DNA from: an uncultured Coriobacteriaceae bacterium
Lineage (GTDB): Bacteria > Actinomycetota > Coriobacteriia > Coriobacteriales > Atopobiaceae
DNA: 64,000 bases
Direction: 5' to 3'
Assembly (NCBI GenBank): GCA_902793195.1
Contig: CADBCS010000001.1
Span: 102,414-166,413, forward strand
Shown here: positions 25,520 to 34,622 of the stretch, piece after piece
How the letters are laid out: each line of letters opens with the position of its first letter
How positions within the stretch are numbered: the stretch's first letter is position 1
Program-made: the position numbers and the translations under genes
The notes under the pieces: generated by a model
What the model saw: the letters and a program-made list of their open reading frames with translations, nothing else
Told to the model about the DNA's origin: nothing
The model's database searches: none

Positions 25520-27733
25520 CTACAGATGCAGCACCCGGTCGCGAATCTCTTCCGTGCGTCCCTGGTTCCAGAACTGCGTTCCGATGTAGCCGCACGTGCG
25601 CCGCGCCACATTCATCTTGGACTGGTCGCGGTTGCCGCAATGCGGGCACTCCCACACGAGCTTGCCGTCGTCCTCCACAACGCTTATCTGTCCGTCGAAG
25701 CCGCATACCTGGCAGTAGTCGCTCTTGGTGTTGAGCTCGGCGTACATGATGTGGTTGTAGATGAACTGCATCACGCGGATGACGGCCTCGAGGTTGTCCT
25801 GCATGTCGGGAACCTCAACGTAGGAGATGGCCCCGCCGGGGGAGAGGTGCTGGAAGGTGCTCTCGAACTGCAGCTTGGTGAAGGCGTCGATCTCCTCGGT
25901 TACGTGCACGTGATAGCTGTTGGTGATGTAACCCTTGTCGGTGACGCCCGGGATGATGCCAAAGCGACGCTGCAGGCACTTGGCGAACTTGTAGGTCACG
26001 GACTCGATGGGCGTGCCATAGATGGAGTAGTCGATGTTCTCGATGGCCTTCCACTCGGCGCAGCGGTCGTTCATGTGCTGCATGATGGAGAGGGCGAAGT
26101 CGGTTGCGTGCGGGTCGGTGTGCGAGTAGCCGGTCATGTACTTAACGCACTCGTAGAGGCCCGCATAGCCCAGGCTGATGGTGGAGTAGCCGCCATAGAG
26201 CAGCGGATCGATTGCCTCGCCCTGGTTGAGGCGGGCAAGCGCGCCGTGCTGCCACAGGATGGGCGCTGCGTCGGAGAGCGTGCCGAGCAGGCGCTCGTGA
26301 CGGGCGCGCAGCGCACGGTGGCACAGGTCGAGGCGCTCGTCGAACACCTGCCAGAACTTGTCCATGTCCTTGCCCGAGGAGAGGGCCACGTCGGGAAGGT
26401 TGATGGTCACGACGCCCTGGTTAAAGCGTCCGTAGTACTTGGGCTTGCCCGGCTCGTAGTTGCCGGCGCGTGCCACGTTATCGAAGCCGTTGCCGGAGCG
26501 GTCGGGCGTGAGGAAGGAGCGGCAGCCCATGCAGGTGTAGCAGTCGCCCTCGCCGTTGCCGTTGATCTTGAGCTGGAGCATCATCTTCTCGGAGATGTAG
26601 TCGGGTACCATGCGCTTGGCCGTGCACTTGGCGGCCATCTGCGTGAGGTAGAAGTACGGGCTGCCCTCGTAGACGTTGTCCTCCTCGAGGACGTAGATGA
26701 GCTTGGGGAACGCCGGGGTGATCCACACGCCCTTCTCGTTCTTGACGCCTTGGTAGCGCTGCTTGAGCATCTCCTCGATGATGAGGGAGAGGTCGGCCTT
26801 CTCCTGCGGGTTGCGTGCCTCGTTGAGGTACATGAGCACGGTGATGAAGGGCGCCTGGCCGTTGGTGGTCATGAGCGTGACCACCTGGTACTGGATGGTC
26901 TGGACGCCACGGGCGACCTCCTCGCGCAGGCGCTTCTCGACCATGGTGTCGATCTGCTCGGGCGTCGCGTGGTAGCCGATGGCCTCCATCTCGGCATAGA
27001 CGGAGCGGCGGATCTTCTTGCGGCTCACGTCCACGAAGGGGGCGAGGTGCGTGAGGCTGATGGACTGCCCGCCATACTGGCAGCTGGCCACCTGGGCGAT
27101 GATCTGGGTGGCGATGTTGCAGGCCGTGGAGAACGAGTGCGGGCGTTCGATGAGCGTGCCCGAGATCACGGTGCCGTTTTGCAGCATGTCGTCGAGGTTG
27201 ACAAGGTCGCAGTTGTGCATGTGCTGCGCAAAGTAGTCGGAGTCGTGGAAGTGGATGAGGCCCTCGTTGTGCGCCTTCACCACGTCCTCGGGGAGCAGCT
27301 CGCGCATGGTGAGGTCCTTGGAGACCTCGCCGGCCATGTAGTCGCGCTGGACCGACACCACGGTGGGGTTCTTGTTGGAGTTCTCCTGCTTGACTTCCTC
27401 GTTGTTGGACTCGATGAGCGTGAGGATCTTGTCGTCGGTGGTGTTCTTGTGGCGCTTCAGGTTTTGGAGGTAGCGATAGATGATGTAGCGACGGGCGACC
27501 TCGAAGTGGTCGAGCGCCATGAGCTGATCCTCGACGAGGTCCTGGACCTCCTCGACGGTAACGGTGTGTCCTGCTTCCGCGCACTGGTCCTCGACGTTGA
27601 GTGCGGCAAACTGGATCTCGCGCTCGGTGAGGCGCGCCTCCTCAGGTGCCTCGCCGTTCGCGCCGGTGATGGCGTTAACGATCTTGCCCGTGTCGAACAG
27701 CTCTTCCGACCCGTTGCGCTTGATGATTTTCAT
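25520..27733 (-). CDS. nrdD: Anaerobic ribonucleoside-triphosphate reductase
   Basis: A 737-residue class III reductase making deoxynucleotides without oxygen, using formate as reductant. The N terminus is an ATP-cone (KIIKRNGSEELFDTGKIVNA) for allosteric control. The barrel follows, and the C terminus has a zinc site of two CxxC pairs (CQVCG, CPHCG) and the glycyl-radical loop RRTCGYIG (radical glycine probably G715). The start at 27733 begins the ATP-cone and has GAGGAG upstream; a longer reading has no ribosome site. NrdR-like boxes lie 100-175 bases upstream. NrdG, its activase, is downstream. Confidence 0.97.
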   Translation of the reverse strand: MKIIKRNGSEELFDTGKIVNAITGANGEAPEEARLTEREIQFAALNVEDQCAEAGHTVTVEEVQDLVEDQLMALDHFEVARRYIIYRYLQNLKRHKNTTDDKILTLIESNNEEVKQENSNKNPTVVSVQRDYMAGEVSKDLTMRELLPEDVVKAHNEGLIHFHDSDYFAQHMHNCDLVNLDDMLQNGTVISGTLIERPHSFSTACNIATQIIAQVASCQYGGQSISLTHLAPFVDVSRKKIRRSVYAEMEAIGYHATPEQIDTMVEKRLREEVARGVQTIQYQVVTLMTTNGQAPFITVLMYLNEARNPQEKADLSLIIEEMLKQRYQGVKNEKGVWITPAFPKLIYVLEEDNVYEGSPYFYLTQMAAKCTAKRMVPDYISEKMMLQLKINGNGEGDCYTCMGCRSFLTPDRSGNGFDNVARAGNYEPGKPKYYGRFNQGVVTINLPDVALSSGKDMDKFWQVFDERLDLCHRALRARHERLLGTLSDAAPILWQHGALARLNQGEAIDPLLYGGYSTISLGYAGLYECVKYMTGYSHTDPHATDFALSIMQHMNDRCAEWKAIENIDYSIYGTPIESVTYKFAKCLQRRFGIIPGVTDKGYITNSYHVHVTEEIDAFTKLQFESTFQHLSPGGAISYVEVPDMQDNLEAVIRVMQFIYNHIMYAELNTKSDYCQVCGFDGQISVVEDDGKLVWECPHCGNRDQSKMNVARRTCGYIGTQFWNQGRTEEIRDRVLHL

Positions 27734-28144
27734 ACTCGCTCCTCGTACCGATGTCGTAGAATGCACGGGTTGCAATTGCGTTTTCGTGTTTCGTTGCGAT
27801 GCTATGTTTTGTGTTTGCGCACCCTATTTTGTCCTACATCTTGTGGTGAACCCTACTATGCCACAAGTTCTTGTGTCAATACCAGTTGAAAAGCACAACA
27901 TCTTGTTGAGAAGTTCGTTGATTGGCTGTAGATAACCGACGTTGGCGCAGGTCGTGCGCGCGGTTAACATGAAAAATCGTACCGAAAATTTTTTCTTGCC
28001 AATTGCTCGCCTACCTTATTCTCTCCATCTGCCGATTCTTGGGTTTGGCTGGCGAGAAACGTGCTAGTGGCTGTGAGCCATTGCCTGGTGGGAAACGGGT
28101 AGAATGAGGATGCGACGACGCGATCAAGCATGGGCGGGGGTTGC
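27734..28144. other. Divergent intergenic region nrdD / DUF4430 gene
   Basis: 411 bases without a gene, with AT-rich stretches. The nrdD-proximal half carries the NrdR-like boxes (separate entry). The half near 28144 has no recognised element; no promoter for the plus-strand gene could be chosen with confidence. Confidence 0.5.
27832..27907 (-). promoter_or_regulatory. NrdR-type operator boxes upstream of nrdD
   Basis: Two good matches to the NrdR palindrome CACAAnATnTTGTG: CACAAGTTCTTGTG at 27862-27875 (13 of 14) and CACAACATCTTGTT at 27894-27907 (13 of 14). Their centres are 32 bp apart, about three helical turns, the spacing usual for NrdR pairs. A third, poorer copy lies at 27832-27845. 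A TTGACA on the minus strand overlaps the first box, so binding would block the promoter. The nrdR gene itself is not in the window. Confidence 0.65.
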
Positions 28145-29329
28145 ATGACCAGGTTCGGAAGGCGACAGATGTGGCGTTGGGCGGCACGCCTGTGCCTCTG
28201 CCTTGTGCTGGCGCTCGCGTTTGCGGCACATGGCGTCGCCTGGGCCGAGGAGGCGCAGCCCGCCGAGGAACAGCCTCCCGCCGCCTCCACCGTAACCGTG
28301 AGCGTGAGCTTCGTCGGCCTGGACAAGGAGGAGTGGGACCGCGTCGACGGCCTCGCGCTGCCGCTTGGCGCGACGGCATGGGAGGCGACCACGGCCGCGC
28401 TCGTGCGGTCGCACCTCTACTACACGACCGACCTGCCGTCCTCGCGACAGTCGCTCGTGTCGCTCATGCGCACCCTCGAGGACGACCCGCTCGCGTTCGA
28501 CCCGGCCACGGGGAGTGGGTGGCACCTCTATGTGAACGGCGACCGGTACCGTGGGCGTGCCTCGGAGAAGGAGCTTGCCGACGGCGATGACGTGTCGTGG
28601 CGCTACGAGGTGGGAACGATCGCGGTGAGCGTCTCGGTGGTGGGGCCGGGCGGCACGGGAGCGTCGTACTGGATAGAGCCGACGCCCGTGCGCATCTCGT
28701 ATGGGCAGAACGCATGGGACGCCTCGCTCAAGGTGCTCGAGAAGAACGGGTACAAGAAGGGGCGCCTTCTGTCGTACTCGCTCGACGACGACGGGGGCGT
28801 GACCCTCCAGTCGCTGGCGGCCCTGGGCGAGAACGGCATTACGGGCGAGTCGTGGGGAGCGTTTCTCAACGGCTCCCCGGAGGAGGACATCGCGCACGTC
28901 TCGCTGGAGGATGGGGACAGCATCTGCTGGTACTACGCGGGCAACGGAGAGCAGTCCCTGCCCGCCTTTGTGGTTTCGAGCGGGGCGGCGTCGCCGTCGC
29001 CGGCGTCGCAGGTGCGCATCGAGGGGACCGTGGTGCCGCTGTGGTCCAAGTCCGTCGTGCGCGACGACGGGACGCTGGCGTGGCTCGGCAACGAGTCGGG
29101 CCTTCGGCTGAGCGGCACAGACACCCTAGTCGAGATGCTCACCTCCGAGGTCATCCTGCCCCACAACCTTCCTGCGATCGCCTCGCAGGGGGTGTGGCAG
29201 AAGAGTCTCGCGCGCGTGCTCGACGACATCGCGTACCTGGGTGAGGGCGGACTCGCATCGTCAAGCAGAGACGGCGGGATCTGCTATCTGGATGGTGGTG
29301 GGGAGGTCGTGAAGCTTGGCGTCTCGTAG
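28145..29329 (+). CDS. Secreted protein with two DUF4430-like domains
   Basis: A 394-residue exported protein. A signal peptide ends near AHGVAWA (about residue 30). Two repeats of the DUF4430 (transcobalamin-C-like) pattern follow. The first is about 45-160, with DPATGSGWHLYVNGDRY and ADGDDVSWRYEV. The second is about 160-270, with SYWIEPTPVRISYGQNAW, WGAFLNGSP and LEDGDSICWYYAG. DUF4430 is found in cobalamin-binding and cell-surface proteins; binding of cobalamin or a related ligand is only a guess here. The last 120 residues are not recognised. There is no C-terminal anchor, so the protein may be free. ATG 28130 is an alternative start. The next gene is an SGNH hydrolase 80 bases on. Confidence 0.75.
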   Translation: MTRFGRRQMWRWAARLCLCLVLALAFAAHGVAWAEEAQPAEEQPPAASTVTVSVSFVGLDKEEWDRVDGLALPLGATAWEATTAALVRSHLYYTTDLPSSRQSLVSLMRTLEDDPLAFDPATGSGWHLYVNGDRYRGRASEKELADGDDVSWRYEVGTIAVSVSVVGPGGTGASYWIEPTPVRISYGQNAWDASLKVLEKNGYKKGRLLSYSLDDDGGVTLQSLAALGENGITGESWGAFLNGSPEEDIAHVSLEDGDSICWYYAGNGEQSLPAFVVSSGAASPSPASQVRIEGTVVPLWSKSVVRDDGTLAWLGNESGLRLSGTDTLVEMLTSEVILPHNLPAIASQGVWQKSLARVLDDIAYLGEGGLASSSRDGGICYLDGGGEVVKLGVS

Positions 29330-29409
29330 GACGTCACGCATGCGCGATGCGGCGTCTCGTTGACGGGCGGGATGCGTCGCACCTTCCCCGGCTCTTGTGG
29401 GGTGATACT

Positions 29410-30312
29410 ATGGCTCATGGGACAGGCAGGCACATGACGCAGCGGCGCGGTGCGCCCTGGCCCGTCGCGTTGGCGGTCGTGGCCGTGGTTGCCGTGGCCG
29501 CCTTGGTGGTCTTCGTGTGGCACCCGTGGGTCCGGTCCGCGGGTCAGGCGGCGGACACAGCGTCCGTCCGCGCCGACGCCGCAGGGCAAGAACGGCCTGT
29601 GGGGGCAGAGGATGGAACAGGCGAGGGGGAGGAGACGGGTATGAAGGACGAGCGGGCACCCAAGACCCAGTTGGCCGCCGACTTCATGGCGGGCAAGGTG
29701 CGCTCCGTTCGCCTGGTGGGAGACAGCATCACTGCCGGATTTGGCACCGACGGCTATCCCGAACCGGGCACTGACGACACGGGAAGCGTGATATACGACG
29801 ACGGTGCGAGCACGGTGTTCTACGAGACACCCAGCGACGTCGTGTGCTGGGCCAACGAGTTCAGGACGTGGGCGGGCCAGCATGGGGTGCGAAGCTTCGT
29901 GAATGCCGGCATCAACGGTGCCTTTATGGCAGAGCTCGCGCAGAACCCCGAGGCATGGGTGGCCGAGGGCGCCGACGTGGTGGTCGTGGCGCTGGGCACC
30001 AACGATGCCGGGTACTATGGGCCCGAGGAGTACCGGGATGCCGCACAGACGGCGTTCGACTACGTCGAGCAGCATTGCTCCACGCTCGTGGTGATGTCGC
30101 CGGTGAGCGACCTCAGGCCGGAGAGCATGCTCGTGGAGCCGGCAGCGTCGTTGGGCGACGTGCTGCGCGAGATATGCGACGAGCGCGGGTACCTGTTCGT
30201 CGACGCGCGGGACGCCGTGTCGCCCGAGCAGTTCAACGACGACGACCTGCACCCCACGTCCGAGGGGTCCCTGGCAATATGGGAGTGCCTGCGCGCGACG
30301 CTCGGGCTGTAG
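29410..30312 (+). CDS. Membrane-anchored SGNH/GDSL hydrolase
   Basis: A 300-residue esterase-type protein. One N-terminal helix (about 17-38, ALAVVAVVAVAALVVFVW) anchors it; a charged linker follows. The SGNH domain starts near residue 95. The catalytic serine is in GDSITAG, the oxyanion block is in VVVALGTNDAGYYG, and the Asp/His pair is in DDDLHPTSEG close to the C terminus. It probably removes acyl groups from a surface polymer. A second start at 29434 is possible. It follows the DUF4430 gene on the same strand. Confidence 0.87.
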   Translation: MAHGTGRHMTQRRGAPWPVALAVVAVVAVAALVVFVWHPWVRSAGQAADTASVRADAAGQERPVGAEDGTGEGEETGMKDERAPKTQLAADFMAGKVRSVRLVGDSITAGFGTDGYPEPGTDDTGSVIYDDGASTVFYETPSDVVCWANEFRTWAGQHGVRSFVNAGINGAFMAELAQNPEAWVAEGADVVVVALGTNDAGYYGPEEYRDAAQTAFDYVEQHCSTLVVMSPVSDLRPESMLVEPAASLGDVLREICDERGYLFVDARDAVSPEQFNDDDLHPTSEGSLAIWECLRATLGL

Positions 30313-30568
30313 CGCCGCACAATCGTCGTGTGTTATCGTTCGTGTTACCAAGGCGTTTCGCGGTGCCAATCGCCCAAAATCCCCCTTGTTTGGCGTTGCG
30401 CTCCTTGCTAACATGGGCACCCGGTCCACAAGCAGCAACCTCATACCCATCCACAGTGGCTTAGCGAACACCACCGCGCCACAACGCACGCCGGACCGCT
30501 TCGTCTCACACTTTCCTGCTGTGTCGGCGCCCGTCGCAGGGTGCCCGTTTTGGGTTGGGAGATGCTCC

Positions 30569-31507
30569 ATGAGTAAGGCACGCGTGTACATTGACGGCCA
30601 GAGTGGCACGACCGGACTTCAGATCTTCGATCGCATCGGCAACCGAGATGACCTCGAGCTCATGCGCATCGACGAGGACAAGCGTCACGACCTCGACGAG
30701 CGTCGCAAGTTCATCAACGCGGCGGACGTCGTGTTCCTGTGCCTGCCCGACGCGGGTGCCAGGGAGGCCGTCTCGCTGGTGGAGAACCCGGACGTGTGCG
30801 TGATCGACGCCTCCACGGCGCATCGCACGGCCGAGGGTTGGACCTACGGCTTCCCCGAGCTGTGCGCGAGCCAGCGTGACGCGATTGCCGCGAGCAAGCG
30901 CATCGCCAATCCCGGGTGCCACGCCACCGGGTTCATCTCCGTAACAGCCCCGCTCGTCCAGGCGGGCATCGTTGCCGCAGACCTTCCGCTCACGTGCTTC
31001 TCGCTCACCGGATACTCGGGCGGCGGCAAGCGCATGATCGCCGACTACGAGGCCGAGGGTCGTCCCGACGCGCTGGATGCCCCGGGCATCTATGGCCTCA
31101 CGCTCGCGCACAAGCACCTGCCCGAGATGCAGGTCGTGTGCGGCCTGTCGTGCGCCCCGGTGTTCCTGCCGGTGGTGGACGACTACTACAAGGGCATGGC
31201 GACCACCCTCATGCTGCACAACAGCCAGCTTTCGGGCGTGGACACGGCCGAGGACGTGCACCGCTGTCTGAGCGAGCACTATGCGGGCGAGCGGCTGGTG
31301 AGCGTCGCGCCGTTTGACGCGGCACAGCCCACACTGTATGCCAACCGACTTGCCGGTACCAACCAGCTCAAGATCGTGGTGTGCGGCAACGACGAGCGGA
31401 CGACCGTCACGGCGCTGTTCGACAACCTGGGCAAGGGTGCCTCGGGAGCCGCCGTGCAGAACATGAACATCGTACTTGGCCTGGACGAGACGACCGGCCT
31501 CGTGTAA
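30569..31507 (+). CDS. argC: N-acetyl-gamma-glutamyl-phosphate reductase, short type
   Basis: A 312-residue arginine-biosynthesis enzyme reducing N-acetylglutamyl phosphate to the semialdehyde with NADPH. The length and sequence (VYIDGQSGTTGLQIFDRI, NPGCHATG with the catalytic cysteine, HKHLPEM) fit the shorter AGPR type 2 rather than the usual 345-residue form. The start at 30569 is after a weak GGGAGA. No other arg gene is beside it; murB follows after 56 bases. The 256-base leader shows no T-box or ARG-box that I can identify. Confidence 0.93.
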   Translation: MSKARVYIDGQSGTTGLQIFDRIGNRDDLELMRIDEDKRHDLDERRKFINAADVVFLCLPDAGAREAVSLVENPDVCVIDASTAHRTAEGWTYGFPELCASQRDAIAASKRIANPGCHATGFISVTAPLVQAGIVAADLPLTCFSLTGYSGGGKRMIADYEAEGRPDALDAPGIYGLTLAHKHLPEMQVVCGLSCAPVFLPVVDDYYKGMATTLMLHNSQLSGVDTAEDVHRCLSEHYAGERLVSVAPFDAAQPTLYANRLAGTNQLKIVVCGNDERTTVTALFDNLGKGASGAAVQNMNIVLGLDETTGLV

Positions 31508-31563
31508 CCCAACGTGTCTTGTGGGGGAGTCCCCCCGATCGAGACCCGAGAGAGGAAGCGGAC

Positions 31564-32421
31564 ATGATTCGACTTGATGAGCCCATGAGCCAGCACACGA
31601 CGTTTAAGGTGGGTGGCCCCGCCGACGTGTTCGTGGCGCCGGCGGATGCAGACGAGCTGGTGGCGACCGTCGGCGCGTGTCGCAGGCTGGGCGTACCCTA
31701 CTTCGTGCTGGGCAGGGGATCCGACCTGCTCGTGTCGGACGAGGGCTATCGCGGCGTGATGATCGCGCTGGACAACCTGACGGACATAACGGACGATGGC
31801 ACGGCGCTCGTGTGCGAGGCGGGCGCGACGCTCGAGAGCGTCGCCGAGCGCGCGTGCGAGCTGGGCCTAGCGGGATTCGAGTTCGCCAGCGGCATCCCCG
31901 GCAGCGTGGGTGGCGCCTGCTTCATGAACGCGGGCGCCTACGACGGCTGCATGGCCGACGTGCTCGAGTCGGTGGATGTGCTCGACAACGACGGGGTCGT
32001 GCGCACGATTGGCGTGGAGGACCTCGAGCTGGGCTATCGCGCGAGCCGCGTGCGCACCGAGGGCTTGGTGGTGTTGCGTGCGCGCATCGCCCTCGCCCGT
32101 GGCGATGCGGCGGACGTGCGCGCCAAGATGGACGACCTCACCCGACGACGCGAGGAGAAGCAGCCGCTCGAGTATGGCAGCGCCGGGTCCACGTTCAAGC
32201 GCCCCGAGGGATACTTCGCCGGCAAGCTCATCATGGACGCGGGACTCAAGGGGTATCGGGTGGGAGACGCATGCGTCTCCACCAAGCATGCGGGATTCGT
32301 GGTGAACCTCGGCCACGCGACCGCGGCAGACGTCCGTGCCGTCATAGCGCACGTGCAAGACGAGGTCGAGCGCCAGTTTGGCGTGCGTCTCGAGCCGGAG
32401 GTTCGCTTCCTCGGTTTTTAG
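31564..32421 (+). CDS. murB: UDP-N-acetylenolpyruvoylglucosamine reductase
   Basis: A 285-residue flavoenzyme making UDP-MurNAc in peptidoglycan synthesis. FAD-binding blocks: TTFKVGGPAD, GRGSDLLVSD, and FEFASGIPGSVGGACFMNAGAY. The catalytic serine is in YGSAGSTFKRPEG and a glutamate sits near the C terminus (LEPEVRFLG). The size fits type II MurB. AGAGGAAG precedes the ATG. It follows argC on the same strand; co-transcription is likely but metabolically unrelated. Confidence 0.96.
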   Translation: MIRLDEPMSQHTTFKVGGPADVFVAPADADELVATVGACRRLGVPYFVLGRGSDLLVSDEGYRGVMIALDNLTDITDDGTALVCEAGATLESVAERACELGLAGFEFASGIPGSVGGACFMNAGAYDGCMADVLESVDVLDNDGVVRTIGVEDLELGYRASRVRTEGLVVLRARIALARGDAADVRAKMDDLTRRREEKQPLEYGSAGSTFKRPEGYFAGKLIMDAGLKGYRVGDACVSTKHAGFVVNLGHATAADVRAVIAHVQDEVERQFGVRLEPEVRFLGF

Positions 32422-32426
32422 GCGCG

Positions 32427-32458
32427 CATGCGGGGCTCCCGTGCGGGAACCCTGCATG
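32427..32458. terminator. Hairpin between convergent murB and PFL genes
   Basis: CATGCGGGGCTCCCG (32427-32441) pairs with CGGGAACCCTGCATG (32444-32458) with two imperfect positions. It lies between two converging stop codons. There is no long T-run on either strand, so efficiency is uncertain. Confidence 0.45.
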
Positions 32459-32480
32459 AGTCCATCCACGTGGGGTGGTG

Positions 32481-33845
32481 CTAGTTGCGCAGGGAGTTGA
32501 GCGGGGCGGGGAAGCGTCCTCCCCGACGGGCGAACACGCTTCCGGCATGCTGGTTGACGGGCATCACCGGCGCCGAGCCAAACAGGCCGCCAAACTCGAG
32601 CAGGTCCCCCTCGGCGTGCCCTATGGCGGGAATCAGGCGTACGGCGGTGGTCTTGCCGTTTATGACGCCAATGGCCATCTCGTCGGCGATGATGCCGGCG
32701 ATGGTCTCCACGCTCGTGTCGCCGGGGATGGCGATCATGTCGAGTCCCACGGAGCACACGCAGGTCATGGCCTCGAGCTTCTCGAGCGTGAGCGCGCCGT
32801 CCTGTGCCGCACGGATCATGCCCGCGTCCTCGCTCACGGGAATGAAGGCACCCGAGAGCCCTCCCACGCTCGAGCTGGCCATCACGCCGCCCTTCTTTAC
32901 GGCGTCGTTGAGCAGGGCCAACGCGCAGGTGGTTCCGGGGCCGCCGCACTCGCCCACGCCCATGATCTCCAGGATGCGCGCAACCGAGTCGCCTGCCGCG
33001 GGCGTGGGTGCCAGGGAGAGGTCCACGATGCCCTTCTCGGCTCCCAGACGACGGGCGGCCTCTCGGCTCATGAGCTCGCCCGCGCGGGTGATCTTGAACG
33101 CCGTCTGCTTGATGCGCTCGGCCACCGTCATGAGGTCCGCGTCGTCGGGCAGCTGCTCGAGCGCGGCCGCCATGACGCCCGGACCCGAGACGCCCACGTT
33201 TATTACCGCGTCGCACTCTCCCGAGCCGTGGATGGCGCCGGCCATAAACGGCGAGTCCTCCACCATGTTCGAGAAGACCACGAGCTTGGCCGCCCCGTAG
33301 CAGTCGGTGCTCGTCGTGAGCTCTGCCGCCTCGCGGATCTTGTGCGCCATGAGCAGGACGGCGTCCATGTTTATGCCCGCGCGCACGCTTGCGACGTTGA
33401 CGCTCGAGCACACGCGGTCGGTGGTGGCCAGCGCGGCGGGAATCGACTCGATGAGACGGCGGTCGGTGTCGCCCGTGCCCTTGTGCACCAGGGCCGAGAA
33501 CCCGCCCATAAAGTCGATGCCTAGCGTCTCGGCGGCGCGGTTCATGGCATGGGCGACGGGGGAGAGGTCGGCGTCGGGGCAGGGGGCCGCGATCTGGGCG
33601 ATGGGGGTCACGGAGACGCGCTTGTTGGCGATGGGGATGCCGTACTCGCGCTGCAGGTCCCAGGCAACGTCCACCAGCCGCTCGGCGGCGTGCGTGATGC
33701 GGTCGTACACCTTGGTGCACAGACGATCCATCCGCTCGTCCGCGCAGCCATAGAGCGAGATGCCCATGGTGATGGTGCGCAGGTCGAGGTTCTGTTGGGA
33801 CACCATGTTGCGTGTCTCGGCGACTTCCTCTGGGGTGATTGCCAT
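32481..33845 (-). CDS. PFL family protein (UPF0210)
   Basis: A 454-residue cytoplasmic protein of the UPF0210/PFL family (length usually about 450). Recognisable blocks are [61 protein letters not shown] and [12 protein letters not shown]. The fold is related to glycyl-radical-like barrels, but no glycyl-radical motif is present and the function is not established. In many genomes it sits after a small ACT-domain gene (UPF0237); none is adjacent here. AGAGGAG lies before the ATG. idi lies upstream on the same strand. Confidence 0.93.
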   Translation of the reverse strand: MAITPEEVAETRNMVSQQNLDLRTITMGISLYGCADERMDRLCTKVYDRITHAAERLVDVAWDLQREYGIPIANKRVSVTPIAQIAAPCPDADLSPVAHAMNRAAETLGIDFMGGFSALVHKGTGDTDRRLIESIPAALATTDRVCSSVNVASVRAGINMDAVLLMAHKIREAAELTTSTDCYGAAKLVVFSNMVEDSPFMAGAIHGSGECDAVINVGVSGPGVMAAALEQLPDDADLMTVAERIKQTAFKITRAGELMSREAARRLGAEKGIVDLSLAPTPAAGDSVARILEIMGVGECGGPGTTCALALLNDAVKKGGVMASSSVGGLSGAFIPVSEDAGMIRAAQDGALTLEKLEAMTCVCSVGLDMIAIPGDTSVETIAGIIADEMAIGVINGKTTAVRLIPAIGHAEGDLLEFGGLFGSAPVMPVNQHAGSVFARRGGRFPAPLNSLRN

Positions 33846-33966
33846 GGCGTGGCTCCTCTCGTGTGATTGCGCACCTCATTGTACACGCAGCCCCTGCCTG
33901 CGTCGGCAATCTCGTGCGACGCAAAAACCATCTGGGCGCATAGGGGCTCAGCTCCCGGGCGTGCCG

Positions 33967-34521
33967 CTAGCGCAGCGCCTGCAGTACGATGGAGAGGACC
34001 ATGGGCGCCCACGCGCAAAAGCTCTTTGGCTCTGCGGCCAGCTCGGCGGCCAGCTCGTCCACGCCCACCCATCGCACGTCGCACACCTCGAGGGGGTCGG
34101 GTGCCAGCTCCCCCCTGCAGCCGCCCACCAGCACGTGGTCGAACTCGTGCTCTGCGAGGCCGTTGTCGAACTCGGCGCGATAGGCGAACGAGCACAGCTC
34201 CCGCAGGTCGGTCGCCTCGCAGCCAAGCTCCTCCCGCACGCGCCGGTAGGCGGCCTCGACGGTGGCCTCGCCCGCGCGTGGGTGAGAGCAGCACGAGTTG
34301 GCCCAGAGGCCTCCGGAATGGTACTTGCCGTGCGCGCGGCACGAGAGGAGAAGCTCGGGTCCCGCGTCTCCCTCGCGCACCAGTGCCACCGAGAACGCGC
34401 GATGCAACAGGCCGTCCGTATGGGCCTCGACCTTGTTCGCTGTTCCCGTTTGGCGGTCGAGCCCATCGACTAGGATCAGCATGTCCTCTCGTGCCGGGTC
34501 TGTGGCAAGCGCGTCGATCAT
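33967..34521 (-). CDS. idi: Isopentenyl-diphosphate delta-isomerase, type 1
   Basis: A 184-residue Nudix-fold enzyme interconverting IPP and DMAPP. Family marks are LVDGLDRQTGTANK, HTDGLLHRAFSV, the metal and active-site segment KYHSGGLWANSCCSHP with the likely catalytic C78, the Nudix-like RVREELG, EFDHVLVG, and the closing FCAWAPMVL. The start at 34521 has GAGAGAGGGA upstream. Between it and the upstream macro-domain gene lies a 101-base gap with a direct repeat. Confidence 0.94.
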   Translation of the reverse strand: MIDALATDPAREDMLILVDGLDRQTGTANKVEAHTDGLLHRAFSVALVREGDAGPELLLSCRAHGKYHSGGLWANSCCSHPRAGEATVEAAYRRVREELGCEATDLRELCSFAYRAEFDNGLAEHEFDHVLVGGCRGELAPDPLEVCDVRWVGVDELAAELAAEPKSFCAWAPMVLSIVLQALR

Positions 34522-34563
34522 GTCCGTTCCCTCTCTCGTGTCTGGACCATCCCGCCAAGGACC

Positions 34564-34612
34564 GTCCGTCGGGGACCGTCCCTTCCGGACCAGTCCGTCG
34601 GGGACCGTCCCC
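34564..34612. repeat. Tandem GGGGACCGTCCC repeat
   Basis: The 19-base unit GTCCGTCGGGGACCGTCCC occurs at 34564-34582 and 34593-34611, a 29-base period. Each copy contains a near-palindrome GGGACCGTCCC. It lies between idi and the macro-domain gene, upstream of the idi start. Confidence 0.8.
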
Positions 34613-34622
34613 TTTGGACGGG

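Noticed and set aside
25187..27889. A 900-codon open frame on the plus strand across nrdD
   Set aside because: It is antisense to a certain nrdD gene, has no ribosome site, and its Val/Leu/Asp/His-rich composition is what the reverse of GC-rich codons gives.
30313..30568. Possible T-box or arginine operator in the argC leader
   Set aside because: No specifier-loop/antiterminator elements and no ARG-box-like palindrome could be found by eye.
32481..33845. Pyruvate formate-lyase
   Set aside because: The PFL-family name can mislead; the sequence lacks the glycyl-radical motif and matches UPF0210.
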